A stretch of 64,000 bases of DNA. It comes from Antedon mediterranea. Lineage: Eukaryota; Echinodermata; Crinoidea; Comatulida; Antedonidae. Position 1 is the first letter of the stretch. Every line of letters starts with the position of its first letter. The stretch lies in NCBI RefSeq assembly GCF_964355755.1, contig NC_092675.1, positions 8,528,312 through 8,592,311 on the forward strand, written 5' to 3'. Positions 44,401-55,454 of the stretch are shown piece after piece. The notes beneath the pieces are model-generated. The model was not told the origin of the DNA. It was given only the letters and a program-made list of their open reading frames with translations, and searched no databases. The position numbers and the translations under genes are program-made.

Positions 44401-46967
44401 AAAGAACAAAGTTGATTTGCTTTAAAATTCGTTAGGAATCTTAAATTAAAAATAAAACACCTATTCTTTATTATTATTTTTTCTCAGCGGATTTTGTGTA
44501 CCGATTATTATAATAATTTTGAATTGTATGTCTATCGGATGTTGTGACGTTATCATGGCTAGCTGAATTTAAAAAGTATTTTTTTCATCTCTCTTTCGTC
44601 AAACAAATCCGTCACTGGTTTAAAGAAACACAAGACAAATTAAACAAACTCAGAAACACTCAATGTCAATTCAGACTGGTGCAATCCCAGCGAATTATCA
44701 ATTAATACTAAAAAACTAATTCTCAGAAACAAAAATATCATAAACAGCTGATTAATAATTTGAAACTCATAGTTCTCCTTTATCGGAATAAATGTCTTAT
44801 CTATTATGCTGGACAAATTTTATGATTTATAGAACTTAATATTGAATGGAACAGTTAAACGCAAGAAACGGTATTTGTTTATAGTACGACATTCAATTCC
44901 CGAGACTACATTAATCACGTTACAATACTTTCATTCATTCTGATTTAATTTATGGTATTGGGGTTTGGGGCAGCACATACTTAAAACGTAAGTTTGAAAC
45001 GTAGGTCTACTTAAAAACTTCCTTTTAGTTAAAAAAAAATGTGTGTCATTATCTATGACCTTCTCGTTCTTTACCTTTATTGATTCTTATAGAATATTAT
45101 ATGTTATACAAGCTTTATAAATGATTTGTCTTTAAAAGATTATGAATATTATCCCTAATCCAGGTGTGTATAAAAAACTAGTCAATGTACTAAAGTAATC
45201 ACTAAAATCAAGCGAAAATCTTAATTATAAGATAAAAAATTAAAACTAATCAGAATTACACTTGGAGACAAATAATGAATGATTTCCCAAATGTCTCATT
45301 ATAATTTCTTTTGTGAGTACAATAATACATTTCCACTAAACAAAAATTCATTTCTAATGGGGTCCAACATTTGAATTACGTTGTCCTGTACATATTGAAG
45401 ATTCAATTTAATTTCCCCCAAAAATATCACAAAACAGAAATTGAATGAGTACATTTTTTTTTAAATAAGCCTATACATTATGAATAAAATAAACGTGTAA
45501 TGTGTTCAAAATTTAAAAAAAATAGAGTATACTAAAAACATTTAAAAACGAAACACACGAATTCACATAATATTTTGTTTCTACATTTAATATTAGATCT
45601 AACATTTATTTATGATGAGCTCTGAGAAAATAGTCTATGTAGAGACTATTTTCTCAGAGCTCATCTTAATTAGGTGCTTTACATCTTTCAGAATATTAGT
45701 CATTTATGACAAAACAAGTGAGTAATTTAAAACCTGTCATGTTACCGGATTGATTAATTATTATTATTATAATTATTATTGTTATTGTTGTTATTGTTGA
45801 TGTTAATAAATATTTAATTATACACTTTGTTTTTATTTCTTAATATTTTACGCAAAGCCCAGAAGCAAAAAGTCTAACATAACAAATCAGCTTACTTTAA
45901 AATTTATAATGGCTAACCATTTTTCCTCAAAATAGTTTTTGTGTTGAAATATAAAGTTAATGTTATTAATTGATTTCTTAAAATTGTGGAATATCTCATC
46001 AAATATCGAATCAATCGTAAAAGTTATTTTTTAATGACTTTATTAATTTTAAGTTTTTCGGGTACATTGTCACACAAAATGTAAATCGTTTCTGATGTAT
46101 ACCGGTAGTTTGCATAAGTTTATCTTTTACTCAGGTGTTCGATGAACAACAATTACAGGTAGCAGAGAAAATCTCCTTAGTGAACATAAATAAAGAGGAT
46201 ATTGAAAATGTAAAAAAAATTGTTATTTGGGTCATACAATCACAAATAGAGAAGATGGCTGTTTCACTGACCATAGAACATTAAAATGCTGTAGGAAAGT
46301 TCCATGTTTTAAAAGATTATAATGTATAATATATAAAGAAGAGAAAGACAATTTTAGAGGCAGACTCCAGACTCTTGTATGGTACACAAGCATGTTTTCC
46401 AAAGGAGAATGAAATAGAGAAGCTGGAATCCGGATGATACAACACATGTTTAGACAAATAATCAAGAGAGGGTTTGATAAGGCAAGAACGGAGGCTGACC
46501 AACTGGATGAGGATAACTACAGATCTGCATAGGCCTATTCCAACAAAAGGATGTGAAATTGTTGGAGCATCACCATTGAAAGATTGAATACACAGTCAGT
46601 ATATCCGATATATTGGTCATATCAGTAGAGGACCGAATACATCAATTACAAAAAAAGATGATGTTTTCTGTCCCAACAAGACGGTACTATCGTAATCTGT
46701 GGATTCGAATCTCTATTATCTTAGATTTAGAAATCAGGCAAGCCAAAGCCATTACACTATCTATAAAAATCGTAATGAACCCCCAGTAGGCTATTTATTG
46801 CTGAATAGGTGTTCGACTCCAGCTCTACAACGTAGAAGAGGATAACACCATAAGTGTGTATGGAGGGTTGTGTCTAGGCAACAACAATTGTTTTACAAAT
46901 ATCTTACCTTTTTGCACGTTCCAAATCCCAGTAACAACAAACTTGCATATATTCTTAAAATATCCAT
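32129..46967 (-). CDS. ADAMTSL5: ADAMTSL5-like secreted matrix protein (TSP1, cysteine-rich, spacer, NTR), complete
   Basis: Twelve coding exons, minus strand: 46908-46967, 44168-44289, 39345-39417, 38948-39053, 38295-38422, 38009-38132, 37322-37405, 36874-37034, 36241-36436, 35157-35201, 34932-35018 and 32129-32448 (stop). Every junction is GT-AG and in phase; the total is 1,506 nt, 501 residues, close to human ADAMTSL5 (481). Order: signal peptide (1-18), TSP1 (about 31-87, six Cys), ADAMTS cysteine-rich region (about 88-210), spacer (206-300), a charged linker (305-375) and an NTR domain with six cysteines (376, 379, 391, 439, 441, 497). No metalloprotease domain is present, as in all ADAMTS-like proteins. 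ADAMTSL5 binds fibrillin microfibrils and heparin in vertebrates; the same role here is inference. The TSP1-spacer-NTR combination without extra TSP1 repeats is diagnostic of ADAMTSL5. Confidence 0.93.
33178..33347. mobile_element. Insertion of about 170 bp inside the LINE
   Basis: Splits the RT exactly within ILPIS-(F)SKILERWV. It is AT-rich at the right end (AAATAAATTAAAAAATAAAT) and has GTAACGTGGCGGGCTGC in the middle. No clear inverted ends were found, so its class is unknown. Confidence 0.55.
33352..34628 (+). pseudogene. LINE reverse transcriptase, main intact stretch
   Basis: An uninterrupted frame of over 410 codons covers RT motifs from finger to thumb, with the catalytic YADD box at about 33,793 and the palm Asp in FIDLSKAFD. 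It ends at a TAA just before the 3'UTR. A frame this clean implies a fairly recent insertion. It is non-functional here because the N-terminal half is missing and split. Minus-strand frames at 33,740-34,159 and 34,220-34,570 are its shadows. Confidence 0.9.
34932..35018 (-). CDS. ADAMTSL5: ADAMTSL5-like exon 11: start of NTR domain
   Basis: 87 nt, phase 1 to 1. CPACEKIRGGRVKHFCSSDF matches the netrin-like domain start (CxxC...FCxSDF). Confidence 0.9.
35157..35201 (-). CDS. ADAMTSL5: ADAMTSL5-like exon 10: 45-nt linker exon
   Basis: 45 nt, phase 1 to 1, with a CTTAACAG acceptor and a GTTAGT donor, encoding KPITTHTYKAKFDS. It is symmetric and so could be skipped without a frameshift. It is the least certain exon of the model. 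Confidence 0.65.
35599..35712. repeat. Perfect 28-bp palindrome and related inverted arms
   Basis: 35,599-35,626 is a perfect palindrome centred on GGAGGAAATATTTCCTCC. Two more arms with TGGAGGAAATA and ATATTTCCTCCATGG follow at 35,665-35,712, separated by a duplicated CATACAGTATATA. Confidence 0.85.
35949..36200 (-). mobile_element. tRNA-derived SINE with 14-bp target-site duplication
   Basis: The body, 35,963-36,186, reads on the minus strand from a tRNA-like head. GGAGTTG pairs with CAACTCC as an acceptor stem, box A is TAGCCGAGTGG and box B is GGTTCAATGCC. The anticodon arm is degenerate, so it is not a functional tRNA. A 150-bp unrelated tail follows. The exact duplication GATGTGTGTAGTGA flanks it at 35,949-35,962 and 36,187-36,200. 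It lies in ADAMTSL5-like intron 9, in sense, with its 3' duplication 41 bp from the exon 9 donor. Confidence 0.9.
36241..36436 (-). CDS. ADAMTSL5: ADAMTSL5-like exon 9: spacer end and basic linker
   Basis: 196 nt, phase 0 to 1. ISYWLPKK closes the spacer (compare EFWLP in human). The rest is a Lys, Thr and Ser rich linker replacing the proline-rich linker of the vertebrate protein. Confidence 0.88.
36874..37034 (-). CDS. ADAMTSL5: ADAMTSL5-like exon 8: spacer
   Basis: 161 nt, phase 1 to 0. YVLNGDWSLHWSGNINVGGT and VFEYVR match the spacer core (YxLNGxWxxxxxGxxxxxGTxxxYxR). Confidence 0.92.
37322..37405 (-). CDS. ADAMTSL5: ADAMTSL5-like exon 7: spacer start
   Basis: 84 nt, phase 1 to 1. GYRNCTVIPAGATHIEITEN matches the ADAMTS spacer opening (xVTxIPxGAxHIxVxE). 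An NCT glycosylation sequon is present. Confidence 0.9.
38009..38132 (-). CDS. ADAMTSL5: ADAMTSL5-like exon 6: end of cysteine-rich region
   Basis: 124 nt, phase 0 to 1. VGCDGELNS...DVCMKCGGKNDTC is the invariant GCD...D.CG.CGG.N.TC block that closes this module. The spacer begins directly afterwards. Confidence 0.95.
38295..38422 (-). CDS. ADAMTSL5: ADAMTSL5-like exon 5: cysteine-rich region
   Basis: 128 nt, phase 1 to 0. NTCELTCLAKGTHFFYTFGK and VLDGTRCNK...MCIYGQC follow the family pattern CELxCxA...DGTxC....CVxGxC. Confidence 0.95.
38948..39053 (-). CDS. ADAMTSL5: ADAMTSL5-like exon 4: start of cysteine-rich region
   Basis: 106 nt, phase 0 to 1. PCPPSGPDFRDMQCSVYNNK matches the FRDxQC..YN motif that opens the ADAMTS cysteine-rich module. 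Confidence 0.93.
39345..39417 (-). CDS. ADAMTSL5: ADAMTSL5-like exon 3: second half of TSP1
   Basis: 73 nt, phase 2 to 0. It supplies the fourth and fifth TSP1 cysteines (QLCDGESKEFKACNTQ); the sixth comes at the start of exon 4. Confidence 0.9.
39967..40672. mobile_element. CpG-rich MITE-like element with GACC repeats at both ends
   Basis: About 700 bp bounded by CAGTCGCGTGCTTAGTG and the roughly inverted CACTTCCACGCGACTAAA. Just inside each end is a run of CCGA/GACC tetramers (39,989-40,005 and 40,600-40,640). The interior has many CpG-bearing words (GTGCGCGCGC, GCGCGCGTACGC) in an otherwise AT-rich intron. No coding frame. It lies in ADAMTSL5-like intron 2, beside the satellite. Confidence 0.6.
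40792..44095. repeat. 73-bp satellite array, about 45 units, in ADAMTSL5-like intron 2
   Basis: The unit (TTCATTTAAGACACGAGTGT... to ...GACATTGATTACTCGGTAGTA) is 73 bp, with a 75-bp variant that adds AT before TTCATTT. Copies are very similar. Variation is concentrated at GAACTG(C/T)GATACAC, GACACG/AACACG and TATTCC/TATTCA. Runs of 75-bp units create an open frame with a 25-residue period at 41,229-41,594, which is not a gene. The array fills most of the intron between exons 2 and 3 and stops about 75 bp from exon 2. Confidence 0.97.
44168..44289 (-). CDS. ADAMTSL5: ADAMTSL5-like exon 2: first half of TSP1
   Basis: 122 nt, phase 0 to 2. VWSEWSYFSTCSRSCGGGAS is a textbook thrombospondin type 1 start (W34, W37, C43, C47), ending RTRHC. 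It lies just outside the right end of the intronic satellite. Confidence 0.95.
45614..45665. repeat. Perfect 23-bp stem, 6-nt loop hairpin
   Basis: The arm beginning GATGAGCTCTGAGAAAATAG (45,614-45,636) is exactly repeated in inverted form at 45,643-45,665, with ATGTAG between. It is in ADAMTSL5-like intron 1. The stem is shorter than most pre-miRNAs. Confidence 0.9.
46908..46967 (-). CDS. ADAMTSL5: ADAMTSL5-like exon 1: signal peptide
   Basis: 60 nt, phase 0. MDILRIYASLLLLGFGTCKK is a compact secretion signal. A TTCTATTTTATAG acceptor-like site ends at 46,979, 12 bp before the ATG, so an upstream 5'UTR exon is likely. Confidence 0.82.
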
Positions 46968-46979
46968 ATTTAAAATCTA

Positions 46980-49900
46980 TAAAATAGAATAAATATTTTA
47001 ATGTTCAAGAACGTAAAAAATACAAATTTAAATTGATAGTATTTAGAACGACTCTCATGCGCAACCTTCCTCAAACTATGTAAATTACGCAATTACTAGG
47101 TTTATAGTTATTTAAATGGCATATGAGGCCCTGGAGATGACAAATTATATTTGTAAATATTATGCTTTGACATTCAACTGATTCCGGTCCTATGCAGGGG
47201 GTAAGATTAGTTCAGGTGGGAAGAAAGAAATGTTGCAGTGAAGATTTATAATAGGAACAGCTGTTTTAAGTGTTTTTGTTTTATTAAATTTGAAATACAT
47301 TCTGTACTACCAATATCACATTAAGAACACTCCTAAATCGTAAGCAAATATAAATCAAGATTTATGCCAAGTCTGCATGTTCTAAGAAAGCTTTCGAGAC
47401 AAAAAAGAAAGAAAACTGCTAGGTCTATTTAGTATTAATGTGAACGGCTGAATGTTGTTCATCTATCAACAAAGCTATTTTCATAAACTCCCAATCTCGT
47501 TCGATTTCCACATCTGAGCAAAACCTGTCTTCCAAGCTATTGATGGAATATAATATTTATTTTCCATATCATGAGTCTACATAATTTAATAAGAATTTAA
47601 GGCTTATAGTATTCATTTCAGCGTCGATGTCAACACAGGCCTAGAATACAGGCCTAGCTTTGCTATTCTATTCTGATGTATACGTACAAAAATGTACTAC
47701 ATAATTCCATAGAATTCTATAGAACATTTTGTAGAGATATTGTATTAAACAATTCTATAGAAATGTATTTCAAATTCAAATTCTATAGAAGTTATTTAGT
47801 GTATATAAGATTGTTCTTCTTTTCTATAGACATATTGCTAAATGGAATTTTTTCATGAATTAGTGATTATTATACATTATAATTTATAAACTTTTAATTC
47901 TTTGATAGAATTCTCATATTTGACATTTAGCTATGGGATTTATGATCATGTGATAAATTGGATACTGCTAATTACGTTTGTAAAAAGTAATACATTTTAA
48001 TCGATTTTTAAAAATATACAAGCAATTTGCGTGAAAAAAGGATTTTTCTATATCATTGAGAACAATAAGAGTAAGACCAAATGGCGCAGATCCGGGGGAC
48101 GAAGTACGTTACGTTTACTCTGAGATACAGTTATATAAAAAAAAACAGATAAATACTAACAACTAAAAACTAACAACAATAGCTACAATTCAGTGCCCGA
48201 ATGCCAGTTGGATAAAAGCTGTTACGAAACCTATTTGTACGAGAGATGATGGACCGCTACCATCTATCGCTATGTAACACCTAAAATGAGTTGAATCTTG
48301 GAATATAGAATGTGTTTTTGTTTTTCTTTTGCGAGAAGTTTGAGTAACTCATGAGCAACCAATCGAAAGCAACCTGCAGCTACTTTAACCTCTTTTCATG
48401 TTCATGAAGCTCCTCTATTACCGTCACAACTGTCATAAAATAAATATACGTTGCACCCCTGCGAATAGAAGTGTTAGTGTTATTACATGAATACGTAAGA
48501 ATGTGGTAAGTGAACGAACAATGAAATAAAAATAATCATAAGATAATAATATACCTGAAAATCATGTAGGCCTAAAGTAAAGTTGATTTCATTCTTTGTT
48601 GCGATTGTTACAACTATCTGAAATGTTAGTTTTTTCTAAAATCCATAGAACAGTAAGCTCCAACTAAGTAACAGTATGCCAGAGTATTTTCCTGATTATA
48701 TCCTGAAAGTGTATACCGTGATGATTTGTACTGATTTTAGACCAAGCGGATATTACACTTTTTATTACTAGCATATTATTACACCAAGAACATATCGAGG
48801 TATAAAAATAACCTTCTTTTCACAACTGATCTCGCTGAATGATATCAACGTATTGAATAATTGTATTGTCGTTCGTGCGCATGGTCTGTGTGTTGGTGAT
48901 CAATTTTAAGGCGGAGCATTAATCCCTTGTGTTCATACATGATGTTCATTGTGAGTTTTTTAGTATGGGTAATACTGTGGGTAATTATTACAAAAATAAA
49001 ATATTGCCTAAATATTAGCATCATTATTTAGAAATCAGTGGATACTTCATACAACCATTGCTCGGTTAAAACAATTCGTGGATGACATGTCTTATCGCAT
49101 AGATCGATCGAACATATCTGAAATGAATTTAGTTTTACCTTTATTAAACACCTTTATATTAATACCTCAACGCCAAAGAGAGGATCATGACGTTAGTACA
49201 AAAGTGAATTGTTATGAAAGGAAATTAAAATCAACATTTTAAATTGCTTTAAGGATAATGTAAACTGAAATGACTTCACTGATTATTATTAATGTTGATT
49301 AACATAATCGATGACTTACTTTCTATAATACATCTTTAAACAAATATTACTCTAATACTTTTATTATGTAATAACTAACAAATCAATCCAAGTTGGAGAA
49401 TGAGGATTCACAAATTAACTCACAAAATCCTATTACTTGTTTAATCCATTTCAATAAATTAATTTTGTTTGAACAAGTTTATCCGCTCGAAAAGAAGGGA
49501 AATAACAAAAGCAGATTGTCTGTGATACTTTAGGCAAAGTAATTCACTTAAAAGATGTATGTCAATACTAAAATATTCAGGCTTGTTCAAGGTTTCATAC
49601 ATTCACCTTATCTTTGAAGTAAATTCCAAACTATTTCGATATTGTAGTTATGTTGATTAAAAGGGGATAACACGACGTGTTTACGACAACACAATCAATA
49701 TTATTAACTTCAACAATGGGACAAGAGAAGTGAAGGCCGTACAGGCTTTATATCTGAATATGTCTCGACACTAACCTACTAACCAACCATTTAATTGTTA
49801 TAAAAATAATTACCTTTTGCTCACAAGTATTTATATGCTTTTTGGCAAATTCTTTCACTTGATATCACCATTTAGAAATGACTACTCTTAAAATTGTATG

Positions 49901-52900
49901 CATCTGAAAATCGGAACCATTAAATAGCAACAATGGTTGTACAGTTATTCCAACTGTCAAATTTATATTTGAATAAATAAAAGATCAACAAAAAATGCCT
50001 AAAATATATTTTAAACTTATAACATACTCTTTTAATAATACAGAGAAACATCGTGTTGAATTTGAAACTAACTGCTCACGGTCGGAATTCATTTATATTA
50101 TAAATTAAAAGATCGCAGAAAAGGTAACGTTTTCATTTGGAAATGTAAGATTACAAGGCTTGCCTTTGGTGAAAATTCCATTCATATTATTAACTCGCAT
50201 CACCATCGATAACATACTGTATTTTAATTAAGAATATGTAAACTTTTTAAAACTTCAACAACTTTTTAAGTGTTTTAGGCTATGCATTTTATCGAATTTT
50301 ACTCTTTAACTTCCAAATTGTAATCGCTTTTTAAACTGTTTTTTGTTATCGTACAAATATTTGCCAATCTTTAAAGAAGAATTTTGATTGTTATTTTATT
50401 ATGATAATGGACAAATAAAGCTTTTCAGTATTCAGTATTATGTATTTAGATATCTCGTCCACTTTCAACAAAATTTAGCATCACCTTTTAGTTGATAGGT
50501 AAATTAACGAGGGGAGGGGAGAAAATGTTACGGCAAAAATAATAATTGGTAGAGTGCTTAGGAAGGCAGAGAGGATGATCGGTGAGTACCAGAGGTCGGT
50601 GGAGTCCATCTCTGATGAGCTTCGCATTCAGTATATGAATTAACGCACCGAGTACCAATTACCAAGTAACTGATGTAAAGCGCGGCCGCTGACGAGGCCT
50701 ATAATAATTAATATCTTAGAAATTTGCGCTATAAAAGTGTTTCAAAAATAAAATAGTCGTGTTCTCACCTTACTAAAATTGACGTTCTGATAGCCTGAAT
50801 AAAAGGTTCGACCAAATGGAATGTATTTTTTTCACACACCTTATATGTGGAAAACGTAAACTTCAACTATACAACAAATATATTAAATCTCAAACCGGAA
50901 TAATAATAATAAAAAATATAACAAATAAAATATTATTTTGTATTGATTATTTATAATTATATTATAGGTCTACTTATAAACTTGAACAATCCAAAATAGG
51001 CCATCATAAATCTTGGGAGAATTACTCCAAATCCACACTTATGAACAATTAATTACACACTTAGAACAGATAAACCCAAAATATGTGAATTATTTAACAA
51101 ACTATCTTAAACTCAATACTACCAAGACTAAATCTATATATAAATTTACGTAAGGACAAAATTTAGTAACTTGCGCGTTACTTCTAGAATGTTTACTCGA
51201 TGGTATAATAAAGTTGGTTCGTACTTTCGATACTGATTTTAACCACCCAATGTAACCATGTTTACTAATTAAATGGAGTTAGATAATTAGTTATTGACAA
51301 TTAGAACGAATTTAGGTTCAACTTTTTGCCACAAATAGGGTGTTTTCCGATCGTGGTATACACTGTCCTAATTGATGTCAATCGTGAAAAATACCCGCAC
51401 ACAATAATACGAGGATGCTTTGAATTTAGCTATCTCCTTCTACGATAATTGTTTTTAAAAACCGATTGAACAGCTCGAGTGCACCATCATAATGTTGAAG
51501 ACAGGCCCCTTTAAAAAAACTATTTTGATAGATTTAACACCTTTAGATATTGTATTGCGATACTTTTTGACAATACTGTAAATACGTAATTTTTGGTCGC
51601 CATTTAATCGTAAATGTCTTACTGTGAGTGTGGGTACTGCTAGATATATAAACACATATACAAATAAGCTGTATTACTGTGAGTGTGGATAGGCCCTACT
51701 GTTAGATATATAAACACGTAATATACAAATAAACTGTATTTCTGACAGTTGCTTCTCAATTACAAAAAATATAAATGTCGTAGTGGTGTATCGTTACATG
51801 TTTACTATTTCAATTGACTATGACAGTGATAGTTTTAACAAAGTATTAAATCGCAAATGTTTTACCGTATTTAGTGGTATATTATTTATAGGCATATAAA
51901 ATATGAAAACATATTTCGTTACTGTGTTATATTCAAAACACAAATTGGGTTTGTTTAAGGAGTCCAAATAAAAAATTTGAACTCATTTTGTGACTAATTT
52001 TAGTTGGCTGCATAATTCATCGTGTCTATTTATTCGTTTCTGTAAGCGATAATGTTGTATATTCCTGCGGTACGTACATTTAAAAAACAGCCCATTTTTT
52101 AAACTCTAAAATGACTGTGTATTCGAAAAATATCTGTGGGCACGACATACTGTAGGTGGTACGCGAGCGAAGTACATCTATTCATCTCTTCATCCAAGAC
52201 TCATGGAATTGACATCCCTCATTAAGCCACACATCTAATTTAGACCACATAATAGAGCCTATCGCAATATTCCTTTGTTACTGTTATGTGGTACCAACCG
52301 TCTAATGGTTTTTATTTTATAGGAAATGTTCAGTCAAGTAGAAACCATGAAGCTATTAAATGGTTAATTTATATAGTGACGTTACTGGTGACATGGTTTA
52401 TTTTGTATTATTTCATTTTCTGTTTTACACGCTTGGGTTTTAAATAGTAATTTACATGTAAATAGATGTAGGCCTATTTGAAATATTTAAGGGTAAAAAT
52501 ATGGATAACATGAATGAATCCATTATATCCAAAGAATCAATGCGAGCACACGAGCCTGATCCCTAATTATTTGTTTCCCCTAGACTAGTGGGAGGTGCCA
52601 TTTTATCATAAATTGTATGGGCGAGAGTACAATGAACGGGAAGCTCGTACCCTAAGACCAGAACGCATAAATATTTTTGACTGTTAAGTGGGTGGGATTT
52701 GTTTGTTTTTTTAAACCATTATTTAGAAGATGAAAACAAGGTTCTTTTTATTGTCCATTTAATAAAAACATTAAGAAAAGTATTTGTGTGATTTAAATGT
52801 AAAAATTATTATTATTGTTTTAAACAAAGAAATAAATTTAAGCCTTTTGCAGCTTATAAAAATACGTATATATCCGAAAATAGACTTTGGATCGGAGGTC

Positions 52901-55450
52901 CTTGTTTATTCAAATAAAATAAATTCCTATTGCTAGATTCTTAAACCAATATCAACCTGTACAATTAATGAGTGGATGATTCATAGCTAAATCAGGAAAC
53001 CCAAGTTCCTCAATGTTTTAAATAATCATGTAGCGCAGATATTAAATTAAAATTAGATAATGATATTGATATCCGTCCATCGATGTGTATTAAAAACAGT
53101 AAAAAGTAAATGCGTTATGCATATAACGTCGTTAGAGGACTAGCTCATTGGGTGTGAACAGGAACGGCACTGATCGGTTATTAAAAGTTCTACACTGGCA
53201 TTTAGTACAGGTTTTTGTTTTAAATGTGTTTATTGTGTTGTTTCTATACACCTTTTATAATTAAGTTAAACCGAGATATGGTCACTTTTAAGTACAGTCG
53301 ACATCGTTCCTCTATGATTCCACCCGACTATTTGTTCAACGATCTAAAAGTAAAGCTGCTGTGATGAGCCATTTCTGTCATCGCTCCGCGCCTCTGGAAC
53401 GCACATCATCTGGAACGCGCATTCAGTTGATTTTAGATGAACGAATTCTGTACATTTATTTAAACGCCATCTTGGTTTTTATCCAAAATTTTTAATTACT
53501 TAAAAGTATTGTTAGGCGCTCTGTTCTTGGTAGGGTGGCCTACAAAAAATAACATAATGAAAATTAAAAGAATGATAATGATGATAATAATAATGATACT
53601 AATGATGGTAACGGCAACGGCAACATCAACAACAACATCATTAATAACAATAATATATATAATATTAATAATTCATTTCATTTATTTTACTTTTATTTCG
53701 GAAACGTAGTGTAGTTACAAAATCAATTGCATAAATAAGTTTAAATAAAAAAGGCAGACACAAAAAAAAAACACCGGTATCAGATCATCTCATTATTATT
53801 AATAATAATAATTGTAGATTAATTCCAATTTGCCACCTTTTATTCCAGTTCTTATATCTACCACCATCGTGTGATATTCTCTTGAACCTCTACTGTACAG
53901 CACCTTCACTTCCTTTAGGTCATGAGCGATCTCTTCCATTTCTTTGTTTTCTTTCCACAAAGAAAGTTATAGAATCATTTTCATGTTACATTGGTGTTTG
54001 TTTCTCTTGGCCTCTTATCTTATTCAACAAACATTAACATTGTTTTTACCAAATGTATGCAGATACAATCAATTCATTTCTATCTTTTTTACGCCATTAG
54101 GTAATCCTGTTATCTCTTCTCTTCCATCTCAGGGAGAAAGGGATCTATTTTGACTGTCGGTATATAAACTTTAAGTGGATATTTGCTTCGGTAATCACTA
54201 AATTGAAAAAAATCAGATTTTCAAAAAAAACATTTAATTCCTTTAAATAAGATATAAACAAAATATACGTTTTCTCTTTTTATATATAATATAGAAACAA
54301 ACCCCACAATAGTAATAAGCGAAATGAGAAGAATAGAGTTAATTACTGATTGATAAATTTAAATAAATTAATTTAAAAAAAAGTTCAAATAGACAGTAAA
54401 ATAATATATTTTGTCTCAAAAATAATTAAATATAAATTGCTTATATCAACAACTAAAAATTTATTTTAATTTAAGGCAATTAAAGCAACAGAATGCAGAA
54501 AAGATGTGTCATTTTCGAAAAGACCGTCAAGCTTTTAAAAAAACATTATACAAACAAATTAATATCTAAAAATAAAGTAGTTATCTTTAGAATCAATGTT
54601 TTTGAACACATTTAGGCCAACGAATGAAGCGTACGTTAAACATCAGTGCAATGGTACATGGTTGTGGAAGATGCCATCAAATTGAAGATCTGCTATGGTA
54701 TTGCTGACGATTATAGTTAAATTGAAGGTGGTCATTAAAGAGAACAAAGCGGTTAAATACTATATCATGAAAAATATCAATATCAGAAATTTAAGTATAT
54801 TTTAAAGTAAATAAAGGGCTAGATATGATCATAACAAGCCCTTTTTAAAGTGTAAAATAACCTTTTTTTTTAGAATTTGTTCTAATACAATAACTAATGT
54901 ATTAGTGGAAAGAGAGTAATGGGGTAAAAAGTTGGACATTTAATGAATAGACCATATCATATTTCAGAAGCCTGTTGGTCAACCTGGACACCTAGATATA
55001 TTGCAGAATTTTTAATGTATCACTTCGTACATATGTCATTATAAGCATTATTTTATAGCAAAAAAAGATATTATGTTGGTATTTTGACTGGATAATTGTT
55101 ACCGTGTGATAAATTTAAATATATACTTAGCCTACATATTTCATCTATTAAGTAGGCTTACTGAACTACACTTAACTATAATATGTAGACAAGTTCGGAA
55201 CTTCTAGATGATGTATTTTGAATTCATAAAACAGATCTACTACTATAATCAAATTAAATTGTTCGTGTTGAACAGTTGGTTTATCAACAATCATCAAGAT
55301 TAAACTTGTCACCTTTGAACTTTTCTAACACAATACAACGTTTTACGATTTTAACTACCACAGGAAGCAGATGTATTGTTAGGTTAACCATAACACCTCC
55401 ACACTGTCAACTACCCTTTGTGTTAACAAAGCGAAGATGATTTAGCAGAT
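46980..55450. other. Long AT-rich intergenic region, no gene recognised
   Basis: No exon series or domain was found on either strand. Minor items: a tandem duplication of about 65 bp at 51,620-51,745 (TTACTGTGAGTGTGG...TAGATATATAAACAC), a trinucleotide-rich stretch (ATGATAATA, CAACGG, ATCAACAAC) at 53,555-53,650, and a possible LINE tail remnant at 50,555-50,640 reading LRKAERMIGEYQRSVESIS. The promoter and any 5'UTR exon of the ADAMTSL5-like gene should lie at its left end. Confidence 0.5.
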
Positions 55451-55454
55451 TTAT

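Noticed and set aside
53509-53709. 66-codon frame rich in Ile, Met and Thr
   Set aside because: It arises from an ATGATAATA-type trinucleotide-rich stretch with no coding evidence.
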